A DNA stretch of 64,000 nt from Flavobacterium cupriresistens (GTDB lineage: Bacteria > Bacteroidota > Bacteroidia > Flavobacteriales > Flavobacteriaceae). The notes under the pieces were generated by a model that saw only the letters and a program-made list of their open reading frames with translations, made no database searches and was not told where the DNA came from. The stretch is from positions 4,278,001 to 4,342,000 of the forward strand of contig NZ_CP087134.1 of assembly GCF_020911925.1 (NCBI RefSeq). Reading direction: 5' to 3'. A program made the position numbers and the translations under genes. Below are positions 10,288 through 19,104 of this stretch, one piece after another. Every line of letters begins with the position of its first letter. Positions within the stretch are counted from its first letter, which is position 1.

Positions 10288-10908
10288 TTAGTTAATGTGC
10301 CCCAGCTTTGAAGCTTCTCTAACCATGCCGGCAACATTGCTTACATCGAGTTTATTGAAGATGTTTTTTCTGTGATTTTCGATCGTATTTACCGAAAGTT
10401 TTAATTCTTTTGCTATATCTGCTGTAGTAAATTCGCGGATAATAAGTTGCATGATAATAAGCTCTTTTGCGGTAAGAGTCATGGTCGTATTCGGCCTATT
10501 CTGCTTGGATAAAAAAGAGTAATCTTCCGGCAGATAAACCCCTCCGTCAGAAACCAATTGTATTGCTTCTAAAAGAGCTTCTGGATCCTGATTTTTATTT
10601 ACATATCCCTTAACGCCTATATTCAGTAGGTTTTCAACTAAAATTGGACTGGAAAGGGAGGTAAATGCGATAACTTTTAAAGATGGGTGATGTTTAGCAA
10701 GGTATTCGTAGACTTCCAACCCTTGCACATCGTTTGCGATTAAATCTACAATAATTAGATCTAATATATTATTTTCTAATATTTTAGCATAAAGTTCCTC
10801 TTTATCTTTGGCATAAAAATGAACCTCCAAACCTTTTTGATTAGAGAAAAAACTGTTAAGACCGTCACATACAATAGGATGATCTTCAAAAAAAGCAATA
10901 TGTACCAT
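10288..10908 (-). CDS. NarL/FixJ-family response regulator
   Basis: A receiver domain plus LuxR-type helix-turn-helix, 206 residues from the start used here. I chose the ATG at 10908 because the receiver opens with MVHIAFFEDHP; an in-frame ATG at 10923 adds only five residues. The acidic pair ED is followed by the phosphoacceptor Asp in LIIVDL (residue 60 counted from the longer start). The C-terminal part contains LTAKELIIMQLIIREFTTAD and a typical recognition helix (SVNTIENHRKNIFNKL). It lies 47 bp downstream of the histidine kinase on the same strand, so the two probably form one two-component system. The next gene downstream is the giant adhesin, 96 bp on, a plausible but unproven target. 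Confidence 0.9.
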   Translation of the reverse strand: MVHIAFFEDHPIVCDGLNSFFSNQKGLEVHFYAKDKEELYAKILENNILDLIIVDLIANDVQGLEVYEYLAKHHPSLKVIAFTSLSSPILVENLLNIGVKGYVNKNQDPEALLEAIQLVSDGGVYLPEDYSFLSKQNRPNTTMTLTAKELIIMQLIIREFTTADIAKELKLSVNTIENHRKNIFNKLDVSNVAGMVREASKLGHIN

Positions 10909-10955
10909 GCTACAAATTAGCAATATATTTTTTGTTAAGTAAATAGTGGTTTTCC

Positions 10956-12686
10956 CTATTTAGGTAAAACAATTATAAAAGTACATCCATCTGATTCATT
11001 ATTTAAAACATCCAGAGTACCTTTATTTTTCAGCATTAATTCCTGACATAAATACAGTCCGATTCCAAATCCGGATTCTAAATTTGTTCCTATTCCCGGA
11101 TTAATGTTTTGCTTGAATAATTTTTGTAATTTTTTCTGTTCGATACCTTTACCTGAATCCTTTACAGTAATTTCATTGTCCGCATATTCAATACAAATCG
11201 TACTATCTTCATAGCTAAACTTAATTGCATTATTAATAATATTGCGCAATACTATACTTAAAACCATTGGATTAAAAACGATAACGGTATCTTTTGAAAT
11301 ATCATTTTCGATTTTGATATTTTTAGCTTTTGCCTGTTTTAACAATTCCTTACAGGCTATTGTTATATGATCGTACAACCTGATTTCATTGTCAGGCGAA
11401 ACCGTTGCTACCAATTCCATTTTTGCCCAATCTAATAAACTGGTAAGCATCCCATCGGATTGTTCTAACTGCTGACTTATCGCTTTTATGTAAGAAGACA
11501 CAATTTTGTTCTCATTTCTGACAATTTCATCTTTATTCAACAGAATTCTTAAAGTAGTTATAGGCTCCTTAAAATCATGTGAAATCACAGTGAAAATCTT
11601 TTGGTGGAGAAGATTAAGCCGCTTTAAGTCCTTATTTTTAAGTTCGATCTCTTCCTTTTGTACTTGTAAAGCTGCATTTGTCTTAGCCTGTCTTTTTTTC
11701 AAAACAATAACTAAATAAAGCAGTACAATTAACAAAACAACTCCTGATACTAAAGCAATAAGAGCATTCTTTTGCTGCTTTAATTTTTCCTCTTTCGTTT
11801 TATTTAACCTTTTCAAGTTCGCATTTTGCTGTTCTTTGAACTTGGTTTTATTGGCTATTTCAAACGAATCTATTCTTATATTTCTTCTTTTAGCATCTTC
11901 CTCTCCTACTAAGCGGTCTAATTTCTCGAATGTTTTATGAGCCCCTTCAAATTCTCCATGCTCCACTAAAATTTCACGCAGCGTCCGCAGAGCATTAATT
12001 TTATTCTCCAAAGCGCCGCAACTGTCTGCTATATTGATACTTTTTTCAATTGTTTTCTTTGCCTTATCCAGTTGTTTTTCTCTGCTGTAAATACGTGCCG
12101 TTTTTACATAAACTTCCGCAAGATTACAGGGATCATATTTTTTTGCCGCTTCTTCTGCCAGTAAAAATTCCTGTAAACTCTTTTTGTGTTCATAATTTAA
12201 ATAATAATAGTAACCTGTTATCAAATGCGTTATGATATAGCTGTTTGTATTCTTAGCCGCTGAAAATTTATTTCGACACAAATAGGCATATTGGAATGCT
12301 TTTTTAAACTCTTTTCTAGTGAAATAAATATCCGACAAAACATACAAACTTTTATAATGCAACGTTTTAGATTCTTTACTTTTCCCTTTTAAGGAAATTG
12401 CTTTTTTTAAAGCAAGAATCGCTTCAGAGTGCTTCCCAATTAGCTTATAATAGTTTCCTTGAGCAAATAATCCAAATTGAAGTTCGAAAGTGTTTAAGTT
12501 ATTTTTTGCTAAATGTTTTTCGATTAAGAATCCAATACTGTCAAGTTGTCCCTGACCACCATAGTAGTTTAGTTTTTCTTGTAACTCTTTCATTTGAGGA
12601 CTAATTCCTTGTGAATGCAAGCTTAAAGAGCATAGAAAAAGAATTACATATTTCATCAAATTAGTAACCGTATTATTCAAAAACAT
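10956..12686 (-). CDS. TPR-containing membrane sensor histidine kinase
   Basis: 576 residues. An N-terminal signal sequence (MKYVILFLCSLSLHSQG, residues 11-27) suggests that the second ATG at 12656 may be the true start. Residues about 40-290 are helical repeats resembling TPRs and should be periplasmic. One membrane helix follows (about 306-328), then a coiled coil and the kinase core. The H-box SHDFKEP places the phosphorylated His at 370. The ATPase domain shows the N-box NIINNAIKF, the G1 box VKDSGKGIEQ and the G2 box GFGIGLYL. It is encoded just upstream of the NarL-type regulator, its likely partner. The signal sensed is unknown; TPR-sensor kinases of this design are common in Bacteroidetes. 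Confidence 0.92.
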   Translation of the reverse strand: MFLNNTVTNLMKYVILFLCSLSLHSQGISPQMKELQEKLNYYGGQGQLDSIGFLIEKHLAKNNLNTFELQFGLFAQGNYYKLIGKHSEAILALKKAISLKGKSKESKTLHYKSLYVLSDIYFTRKEFKKAFQYAYLCRNKFSAAKNTNSYIITHLITGYYYYLNYEHKKSLQEFLLAEEAAKKYDPCNLAEVYVKTARIYSREKQLDKAKKTIEKSINIADSCGALENKINALRTLREILVEHGEFEGAHKTFEKLDRLVGEEDAKRRNIRIDSFEIANKTKFKEQQNANLKRLNKTKEEKLKQQKNALIALVSGVVLLIVLLYLVIVLKKRQAKTNAALQVQKEEIELKNKDLKRLNLLHQKIFTVISHDFKEPITTLRILLNKDEIVRNENKIVSSYIKAISQQLEQSDGMLTSLLDWAKMELVATVSPDNEIRLYDHITIACKELLKQAKAKNIKIENDISKDTVIVFNPMVLSIVLRNIINNAIKFSYEDSTICIEYADNEITVKDSGKGIEQKKLQKLFKQNINPGIGTNLESGFGIGLYLCQELMLKNKGTLDVLNNESDGCTFIIVLPK

Positions 12687-13161
12687 AAAAAGTAGTGAAT
12701 CAGAATCGTTATTTATAAATTTACTTGCGAACTGTTTTTTATCCTATTTGCATTCAAAAAAAAGCAACTGAATTGTCTTTATCACAGAAGAAAAACTTCA
12801 ATATGCTTTCATAAAATAAAACAGGGCTTTTTAAAGATTGTAAAAACCTTTCTGAAATAATTTAACAGGGGTTAAGAAATTCGAAAACAATATCATACTT
12901 TACAGATGTATTGCGCTCTTTCTCACAGCTTAATTTATTCCGACGGCAAAATTAGACAATAAGAGTACATATATTGCTAGCCAAAATCAAAAAATAATCC
13001 TATTAATTGTAAAAACTTGTTTTTATTTTTATGAAACCCTGCATATATACAACAAAAAAGACTGTCTTACCAAGAGTAAAACAGTCTGTCTTTTGTTATT
13101 AAAATTAATTAGAATAACGAATTAAACAATTCATTATCAATCATTTTTAAAATTTTAAAAT
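12687..13161. other. Gene-free interval between the kinase and the subtilase
   Basis: An AT-rich interval of 475 bp. It must contain the promoter of the kinase operon on its left side, but I found no clear TAnnTTTG element there. The right part holds a terminator hairpin for the subtilase gene (listed separately). I see no convincing open frame or RNA gene. Confidence 0.6.
13053..13088 (-). terminator. Terminator hairpin after the subtilase gene
   Basis: AGACTGTCTTAC (13060-13071) pairs imperfectly with GTAAAACAGTCT (13076-13087). Read on the minus strand, the hairpin is followed by a run of T residues (the A-run at 13053-13059). It sits about 75 bp past the stop codon at 13162. Confidence 0.6.
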
Positions 13162-16080
13162 TTATTTTTTAATTATTTTTCTGGTGGTTACCGTTCCGTT
13201 ATCTGAAATAAACTGAACTAAATAAACCCCGGGAACCTGATTCGCAATGTTTACATCAAAATCTCTCTGTTTAGCGGTTCTTTCTTTAAATACAACTCTG
13301 TTGTAAATACTTACTATTCTTAAAGTTCCTTGTTGCTCATTGTTAATACTGATTTTAAACACTCCGTCTGTCGGATTAGGATAAATTGTAAACAATTGAG
13401 ACTCGGCTGCTTCTTTAAGAGCAATTTCATTTCCTTTGGTATTAGCCTGTTTTTCAGCTCTTACAAGGGCAAAACGTTCACCGCCTTCCAGTTCTCCTTT
13501 TAGAGCATCTTCCTGAATAAGGTCTAGTGTGATCTGCTGATCCAGAGGGAAATCTTTCGCTACTTTAAAGTCAAATGTTATTCCGAAAGTTTCCTCATTG
13601 TCAATCGGTAAATTTGCAATTGCACCTTCTCTGTTAGTAATCAGAATTTTGTTTTTATCAATAATCTGAACTCCTTTCAGGCTTCCGTTTGCTTGCGCTC
13701 TTTCAAAAAGACGGTCATCCAGTGTTGCTACGATTGTTCCTCCTAATTCAAAGAAGTTGTTTTTAAGCTCTTCATTAAATCCTTTGTCTACAAATCTTAT
13801 ATTAATAGTTTTAGACTTCACGCCTCTTATAAATACTGCTGTCGGCGGAACAAAATCGGTTGTATTTAAATTATAAACACTCAGATTCTTCCAGGCAATA
13901 TTGTTATTGTTTTTAGCATTTGGAGTAATTACAACACCATTGACTTCATTAGGCATTGGGTCTCTTGGAGATTCGATTCTGGCAATTAAGCAGAAATGAT
14001 GCTGATCATACGTATAATCTGCCGGGTTTGGCGGATACCATGGCACCATTACTATCGTGCTACCTCCTACCGGTATTGACGGGATACTTACTTCACCAAT
14101 CTCATCACCGTGTTTTACTGCTCCGACACTAAAGTTTACAAAATTAGTAGGCCATACCAATCCAGATGACGCTTTTGCGAAATAGAGCCTTACTTTTGCA
14201 GAAGAACTTGGACTTGTTCCTTTATTATAAACTCTGATGTATACTCCGTTTGGAGAACTCAATTTAAACTCAGGGTTCTGATGCGACAGTCCTGCATCTA
14301 TACTTTGTCTTACCCAAATGTCATCACTGATCCACATTGGACCTAAATCAGGATTTGGCTCTAAACCTGTATCAAAAGGTCTGTCTTTAATGTACAAATC
14401 AGCTATTGGCAAAGTGATACCGGTAACAATTACAGAATATTTCTGACTGCTGTTCACCAACGTTCCTTTGTGCATAATTTTTACCGTATAGACACCTGCA
14501 GCGCCTACAATAGCAATTCTTTCAAAAGGGTCTCTGGTATTATCTCCTAATCCGTTTGTTGTGGCTGACAACAATCTGTAAGGGAAAACGGTACCTGCCG
14601 TATTTGTTACTCGTATGTCGAGGTCATTTACAAGTCGGGCTGTACCCACATTTACAATACTTCCCGGATTAGCAGTTCCGGCAGGATCTGTCCAGGATAT
14701 CGAAGCGATTAACGGATTTACTCCATCTGATGTTACCGGAAAACTATAAGAACCACCGTTTGGTAAGGTATGCTCCTGAATAATAGCTAAAGTTCCGTTT
14801 TTCGTAATGGTTTCGGCTGCAAATTTTGCATTTAACAAACCCCATCCAAATATAGCGTCAGGGCCCGTAGGTCCGGCATCATCTGCAGTATGCAAAGCCA
14901 ATCCTTTTAAAGTTGCCGCACGCATAAAATTGCCTTTCAGATTTTTGTAGTGCTGCTGTAATAAAAGCAAAGTACCGGTAACGTTTGGTGATGCCATAGA
15001 AGTTCCCGTTGCATTACCATAACTCGTATTGGTCAATGGCGTAATTACTGATGTAAGTGTAGCGGTAGAATAAACAGAGGTTCCATTTCCGGTAAGATCC
15101 GGTTTGATTCTTAAATCATCTGTTGGTCCCTGACTGCTCGAAGTATTAATCGTTACGCTGGTTAGCGCTCCGGTTGAACTGATCACAGCATCATTGGCAT
15201 TAGCAATTACCAGATTGTTTTTCGCAGTCGCATATCCTGTTAATTTATCGTAGCTCGGATTACCTCCCAGCGGACTCGGATTTGCGGTATTGTCAGTACC
15301 GTCGTTACCGGCTGCTTTTATCATCAAATAGTAAGGCGCATTAAACATTAAATTGTCCCAGTCTCTTGCGAAAGTTTCATAAGCTCCAAATCGCCAAGGT
15401 GCCATTATAACAGTTCCTACAGAATTTCTTAATCCCCATCCATAGGAATGATTGGACAGCAACATTCCGTTTGAGGCTGCGGTCGTAGCCTCAGCTAAAT
15501 CAGAATTCCATTCATTTGTTCTTGCAGTTGCCATATTGGCCATTCCCTTTGAAGCGGCTACCAAACCAGCTGCAACAATAGTACCTGTAACATGGTTCGC
15601 ATGTTGGCTGTTATTACTGGTCGTTATGATAGTGGTAACACCATCAGAAATAGAAACCCTTCCTCCAAACTCATTGTGAGTAGGAAGCGTGGCTCCACCG
15701 TCCCAGACATAAGCAGTCATTGATTGTCCATTTAAGTTAAGCCCCAAACCACCGCCTGAATTCAGAAAGTTTGTACGGGTCGATTTGGCAGCATTTACGT
15801 TTTCAGGTGTAAAATAAAGAGGTTGTTTACCATCTGCAGAAACGCCCATCAATTCACTCACAGTACCGTCTTTATTTTTAAATGTGGTACTCCAGCCATT
15901 GGTTTTGGCCAGACTTAAAGCTCGGTCCTTATTTCGGTCTGACTCACTCTTGTATTGTTTACTTAGCGCTTCCAGCTCTGTTATATTTGAATTTTGTCTA
16001 ATCTTTTGAATATCATTCTGCGTTTGGGAATACGTTATTCCACATACGCAAAAGAGCATATATTTGTATAATTTTTTCAT
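13162..16080 (-). CDS. Secreted S8-family (subtilisin-like) serine peptidase with type A T9SS sorting domain
   Basis: 972 residues with an N-terminal signal peptide (MKKLYKYMLFCVCGITYSQ). The catalytic triad is readable: Asp127 in AYVWDGG, His160 in HANHVTGT, and Ser361 in GTSMASPN; Asn in the AAGNDG context can supply the oxyanion hole. The Asp and His contexts differ from the usual DTGID and HGTHVAG. After the catalytic domain comes a P-domain-like beta region (about 440-560, ending SQKYSVIVTG), then further beta-rich regions. The tail is a type A T9SS sorting domain: YPNPTDGVFKISI, then VPGVYLVQF, ending TTRKIIKK. The protein should be exported by Sec and then the T9SS, processed at the tail, and act as an extracellular or surface protease. 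It appears to be a single-gene transcript with its own promoter and terminator. Confidence 0.94.
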   Translation of the reverse strand: MKKLYKYMLFCVCGITYSQTQNDIQKIRQNSNITELEALSKQYKSESDRNKDRALSLAKTNGWSTTFKNKDGTVSELMGVSADGKQPLYFTPENVNAAKSTRTNFLNSGGGLGLNLNGQSMTAYVWDGGATLPTHNEFGGRVSISDGVTTIITTSNNSQHANHVTGTIVAAGLVAASKGMANMATARTNEWNSDLAEATTAASNGMLLSNHSYGWGLRNSVGTVIMAPWRFGAYETFARDWDNLMFNAPYYLMIKAAGNDGTDNTANPSPLGGNPSYDKLTGYATAKNNLVIANANDAVISSTGALTSVTINTSSSQGPTDDLRIKPDLTGNGTSVYSTATLTSVITPLTNTSYGNATGTSMASPNVTGTLLLLQQHYKNLKGNFMRAATLKGLALHTADDAGPTGPDAIFGWGLLNAKFAAETITKNGTLAIIQEHTLPNGGSYSFPVTSDGVNPLIASISWTDPAGTANPGSIVNVGTARLVNDLDIRVTNTAGTVFPYRLLSATTNGLGDNTRDPFERIAIVGAAGVYTVKIMHKGTLVNSSQKYSVIVTGITLPIADLYIKDRPFDTGLEPNPDLGPMWISDDIWVRQSIDAGLSHQNPEFKLSSPNGVYIRVYNKGTSPSSSAKVRLYFAKASSGLVWPTNFVNFSVGAVKHGDEIGEVSIPSIPVGGSTIVMVPWYPPNPADYTYDQHHFCLIARIESPRDPMPNEVNGVVITPNAKNNNNIAWKNLSVYNLNTTDFVPPTAVFIRGVKSKTINIRFVDKGFNEELKNNFFELGGTIVATLDDRLFERAQANGSLKGVQIIDKNKILITNREGAIANLPIDNEETFGITFDFKVAKDFPLDQQITLDLIQEDALKGELEGGERFALVRAEKQANTKGNEIALKEAAESQLFTIYPNPTDGVFKISINNEQQGTLRIVSIYNRVVFKERTAKQRDFDVNIANQVPGVYLVQFISDNGTVTTRKIIKK

Positions 16081-16253
16081 ATGATTTTTGTTTTAATGGG
16101 TTGTTTTGTTCTCATAAACTCTTCATAAGAAAAAGGCGGACTTCTGTCACTCATAATCCCAGAGCATTCAGAAAATACATTTGTTTTGATTTTCATAATT
16201 CCAGTTGGTTAAGGGTTAATAAAGAATAGTTTTATTGTAATCCGTTGGTATTC

Positions 16254-16285
16254 GAAAAATAAACTTGTTTAACTTTATTTACAAA
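16254..16285 (-). promoter_or_regulatory. Possible promoter of the subtilase gene
   Basis: On the minus strand a TTTG (16282-16285) lies 20 bp upstream of TATTTTTC (16254-16261), a seven-of-eight match to the Bacteroidetes -7 element TAnnTTTG. The leader to the ATG would be about 165 nt. Motif reading only. Confidence 0.35.
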
Positions 16286-16521
16286 AACTCTAATTTTTGT
16301 AGGATTTATTCATTAAACACAACAAAACTCGTTAAACAAAACGAACCAAAAAAGAGTATAAATACCTGATTTAAAACACATTGACTTTTCAGCTCTCCAA
16401 CAACAATCAACCGGATACCAATTCGACTTAAATCCATTAACCCGCCATTTAAAAAGAACTAAGGATCTTATTTACTCCCTCTTCTACTTTCCAAAAAGCA
16501 TACAAGCTGAATTATTTTTTA

Positions 16522-16529
16522 TATTTTTG
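16522..16529 (+). promoter_or_regulatory. Bacteroidetes-type -7 element before the DoxX-like gene
   Basis: TATTTTTG matches TAnnTTTG and lies 32 bp before the ATG at 16562. I saw no good TTG -33 element at the expected spacing. Confidence 0.45.
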
Positions 16530-16561
16530 AATGAAGCATTAATATCCTCATTTTAAAAGAC

Positions 16562-17014
16562 ATGAAACCACTATTAATACTAATAAGCGTTTTTCTGATC
16601 TCCTTAGTTTCTATTATTCTTCTTTCTGGAGATTACAATTTTGCATTAGCGGCACGAATTGCGATGTCGGTGATGTTACTGTTCACGGCTATAGCACATT
16701 TTGTATTTGCAAAGGGAATGAGCATGATGTTATCGGACTTTATTCCGTATAAAACGGTCGTTATCTGGTTAACCGGATTCATTGAAATTGCCGCTGCGAT
16801 CGGGCTCTTAATTCCGCAAATCAGAATAATAACCGCTTGGCTGCTCATTGTGTTTTTTATTCTTATACTTCCGGCTAATATATACGCCGCTACTAAACAG
16901 ATCGATTATCAAAAAGGGACTTTTGACGGAAACGGAACGACTTATTTGTATTTTAGGATTCCATTACAGCTCCTTTTTATTGTTTGGGTTTATCTGTCGG
17001 CAATCATCAACTAA
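16562..17014 (+). CDS. DoxX-like small integral membrane protein
   Basis: 150 residues, almost all in four predicted membrane helices: about 3-24, 30-50, 65-85 and 90-110, with a final hydrophobic segment near 130-148. The pattern RIAMSVMLLFTAIAHFVFAKG, then GFIEIAAAIGLLIP, then PANIYAA is typical of DoxX/DoxD-like proteins. Biochemical roles for this family are poorly defined; some members associate with thiol or redox stress functions. It is followed by its own terminator, so it is probably monocistronic. Confidence is good for the family and low for any function. Confidence 0.82.
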   Translation: MKPLLILISVFLISLVSIILLSGDYNFALAARIAMSVMLLFTAIAHFVFAKGMSMMLSDFIPYKTVVIWLTGFIEIAAAIGLLIPQIRIITAWLLIVFFILILPANIYAATKQIDYQKGTFDGNGTTYLYFRIPLQLLFIVWVYLSAIIN

Positions 17015-17039
17015 CTAATTCAAGTTGTTAGTTTTTTTT
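17009..17039 (+). terminator. Rho-independent terminator of the DoxX-like gene
   Basis: AACTAAC (17009-17015) pairs with GTTAGTT (17027-17033) and the stem runs into eight T residues. The stop codon lies within the left arm. Confidence 0.65.
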
Positions 17040-17135
17040 AATCTGTTACTATTTGAATGGCTTTCTGCTTTAGCTCAATGGCATTAGGTTAAGAGATTTT
17101 TTCACGCAGATTCTGCTGATTTTCTTTCATACAAT
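17037..17135. repeat. Dispersed intergenic repeat, copy 1
   Basis: The stretch with TCTGTTACTATTTGAAT, then GCTCAATGGCAT, then TTTTTCACGCAGAT reappears at 58876-59010, and part of it in reverse orientation at about 50340-50460. It contains no coding frame. Confidence 0.65.
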
Positions 17136-17196
17136 TTTAACTCATTTCCTGAAATACTTAATTCATCCTTTTTTTTCCTTAGCTTATTGTTTTGTC

Positions 17197-17228
17197 TTTG
17201 CCGGACCGTTCTTATTCAAATAGTTTTG
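17197..17228 (+). promoter_or_regulatory. Promoter of the 249-residue exported protein gene
   Basis: TTTG at 17197-17200 and TAGTTTTG at 17221-17228 match the Bacteroidetes -33 and -7 elements with a 20-bp spacer. The ATG follows at 17261. Confidence 0.5.
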
Positions 17229-17260
17229 TCTTATAAATTCACCCCTTTAACACTAAAACA

Positions 17261-18010
17261 ATGAATAAAGAATTAGTTTTTTTAAGAACATTCGCTATCG
17301 CCACCTCGTTAGGAATGGTTGTCCTTACAAGCTCCGCTTTCAAAGAAAAAAGCAATACAAAATTTACTGAAATTGATGTAGAACGGATCAATATCGTAGA
17401 AAAAGACGGCACGGTAAAAATGATTATTACCAATGTAGACCGTTTTCCAAACGGAAAGGATATCATCAACAAAAGGCCTACTAATGAAGGGCGAAAAAAA
17501 CGTTCAGGCATGCTTTTCTTTAATGAAGAAGGTATTGAATGCGGCGGTTTTATCTATGACGGTCAGAAAAAAGAAAACGGGCACTCAGCCGGTTTGTCAC
17601 TTACCTACGACCAATACGATGGTGATCAGGTCATGCAATTGCTTACACAAGATTACATTAAGGGAGACAAAAGAGTCGTATCCAGCACTCTCGCTTTTAA
17701 CGATCGCCCGGCAAAAGAATCACAGTTGAAAACCTTTGAAATAACACAAGAACTGGCAGAATTACGCAAAAAAGATCCACAGGCAATGGAGAAAAAACTA
17801 AAGGAGTATGAAGAACAAGGCTTGTTAGGAGGCGCTACACGCATCATGCTCGGAAAATCCAGAAGTCAAAACAACGGGCTGTTTCTGTTTGATGATAAAG
17901 GAAAACCAAAAGCGATGTTTTATGTAGATAAAGAAAACAAAGCCAAATTGGACTTCTTTGATGACAACGGTGCCATCATTGCTTCATTCCCGGAAAATAA
18001 AACCAAATAA
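17261..18010 (+). CDS. Unrecognised exported protein, 249 residues
   Basis: I do not recognise a named family. Residues about 8-27 are hydrophobic (FLRTFAIATSLGMVVLTSSA), consistent with a signal peptide or membrane anchor. The rest is soluble and charged, with two related motifs: RINIVEKDGTVKMIITNVDR near 44-63 and MLFFNEEGIECGGFIYDG near 84-101. The GLFLFDDKGKPKAMFYVDKE and LDFFDDNGAIIASF segments echo the same beta-turn pattern, suggesting a repeated beta-strand fold. It stands 66 bp before the LytS-type kinase on the same strand, but that kinase has its own promoter-like element, so a shared operon is uncertain. Confidence 0.75.
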   Translation: MNKELVFLRTFAIATSLGMVVLTSSAFKEKSNTKFTEIDVERINIVEKDGTVKMIITNVDRFPNGKDIINKRPTNEGRKKRSGMLFFNEEGIECGGFIYDGQKKENGHSAGLSLTYDQYDGDQVMQLLTQDYIKGDKRVVSSTLAFNDRPAKESQLKTFEITQELAELRKKDPQAMEKKLKEYEEQGLLGGATRIMLGKSRSQNNGLFLFDDKGKPKAMFYVDKENKAKLDFFDDNGAIIASFPENKTK

Positions 18011-18045
18011 ACTTCAGGTCAATAGTGCTGCAAAATTAGAAATGC

Positions 18046-18053
18046 TATTTTTG
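18046..18053 (+). promoter_or_regulatory. Bacteroidetes-type -7 element before the LytS-type kinase
   Basis: TATTTTTG matches TAnnTTTG and sits 23 bp before the ATG at 18077. No clear -33 element was seen. Confidence 0.45.
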
Positions 18054-18076
18054 TATTGATACATCGTCTATAGAAA

Positions 18077-19099
18077 ATGAAAAACATGCTATCTCAACTT
18101 AAACAAGCCCGGTATTTTCTACTGTTTGTCTTTTTATTCTCTTACGCACAATCGATACAAGTCCGTTTTTTAATAAGGCAGAAATTAAACTGGTTTATTT
18201 TTACACCGGAGGCTGCTATAGCTTCACTTATGTCGTCCTGTGTTTTATTCCTAATCCTTTATTTTTTTATCAAACGCTGGCAAAAATCAGAGCTCTTTAG
18301 TTTCAAAGAAGTATTAAAAATATTCAGCTTCTCCTTGTTGGTCTTTTTAGCAACAATGAAAACTATAGGGCTGCTGCTTGCCCTCGTATTTGATACATTT
18401 GAGCGCAACTTCAATCAGAAGACGCTACTTTTATCAACCTTTTCGGAACTAATGGATGCGATTATTTATGGAAGTTTTTTTCTGACTTATTACTATTATC
18501 AAAAAAACAAAACGAATCAAAAGCAACTTATAGTTTACAATCAGGCTTTGGCAGAAACTAAAATTGACCGGCTTAAAGCACAACTTAACCCTCATTTTTT
18601 GTTTAACAATCTTAATGTACTGGATCAGCTTATTGAAGAAGATCAACTGCAAGCTTCTGATTTCTTAAATGAGTTTGCTGAAATTTACCGCTATGTTTTA
18701 CAGGTTTCGGACAAAAAAATAATTGCTTTGGAAGAAGAATATGCTTTTGCTAAAAAATACTTCAACCTGATGCAATACAAATACGGGACTGCTTACCAAT
18801 TGCAAACAGAAACTTTAGATCTAAGCGGAAGTATTGTACCGTTAACATTACAGTTGCTTGTAGAAAATGCCATTCAACACAATTTAGGAACCGAGACAAA
18901 TCCGATTCGTATAAAAATAAACAGAGATACTAAACTCACGGTAAGCAACACTATTGTACCAAAACGCAATTCAAAAACCTTGTCAGGAAGGGCATTACAG
19001 AACTTAAAAGAGCAATACTATCTGTTAACAAAAGACCAAATCGAAATTGAAAAAACAGCTACTACTTTTTCTGTTTCTATACCTCTAATTTCAAACTAA
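18077..19099 (+). CDS. LytS-type sensor histidine kinase (His_kinase family)
   Basis: 340 residues. Four hydrophobic segments (about 12-30, 45-67, 82-105 and 128-146) form the membrane sensor. The kinase part begins with LKAQLNPHFLFNNLN, placing the conserved His at 173, the hallmark of the LytS/YehU-like His_kinase family. The ATPase N-box reads LLVENAIQHNLG, but the C-terminal region is short and I see no strong glycine-rich G2 box. The stop codon lies 5 bp before the LytTR regulator, so the two are co-transcribed and should signal together. The stimulus is unknown. Confidence 0.9.
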   Translation: MKNMLSQLKQARYFLLFVFLFSYAQSIQVRFLIRQKLNWFIFTPEAAIASLMSSCVLFLILYFFIKRWQKSELFSFKEVLKIFSFSLLVFLATMKTIGLLLALVFDTFERNFNQKTLLLSTFSELMDAIIYGSFFLTYYYYQKNKTNQKQLIVYNQALAETKIDRLKAQLNPHFLFNNLNVLDQLIEEDQLQASDFLNEFAEIYRYVLQVSDKKIIALEEEYAFAKKYFNLMQYKYGTAYQLQTETLDLSGSIVPLTLQLLVENAIQHNLGTETNPIRIKINRDTKLTVSNTIVPKRNSKTLSGRALQNLKEQYYLLTKDQIEIEKTATTFSVSIPLISN

Positions 19100-19104
19100 C
19101 CACA

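Larger units (their letters stand above)
16081..16561. other. Divergent promoter interval between the subtilase and the DoxX-like gene
   Basis: 481 bp separating two divergently transcribed genes. It contains candidate promoter elements for both sides, listed separately, and no open frame that looks coding. Confidence 0.6.
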
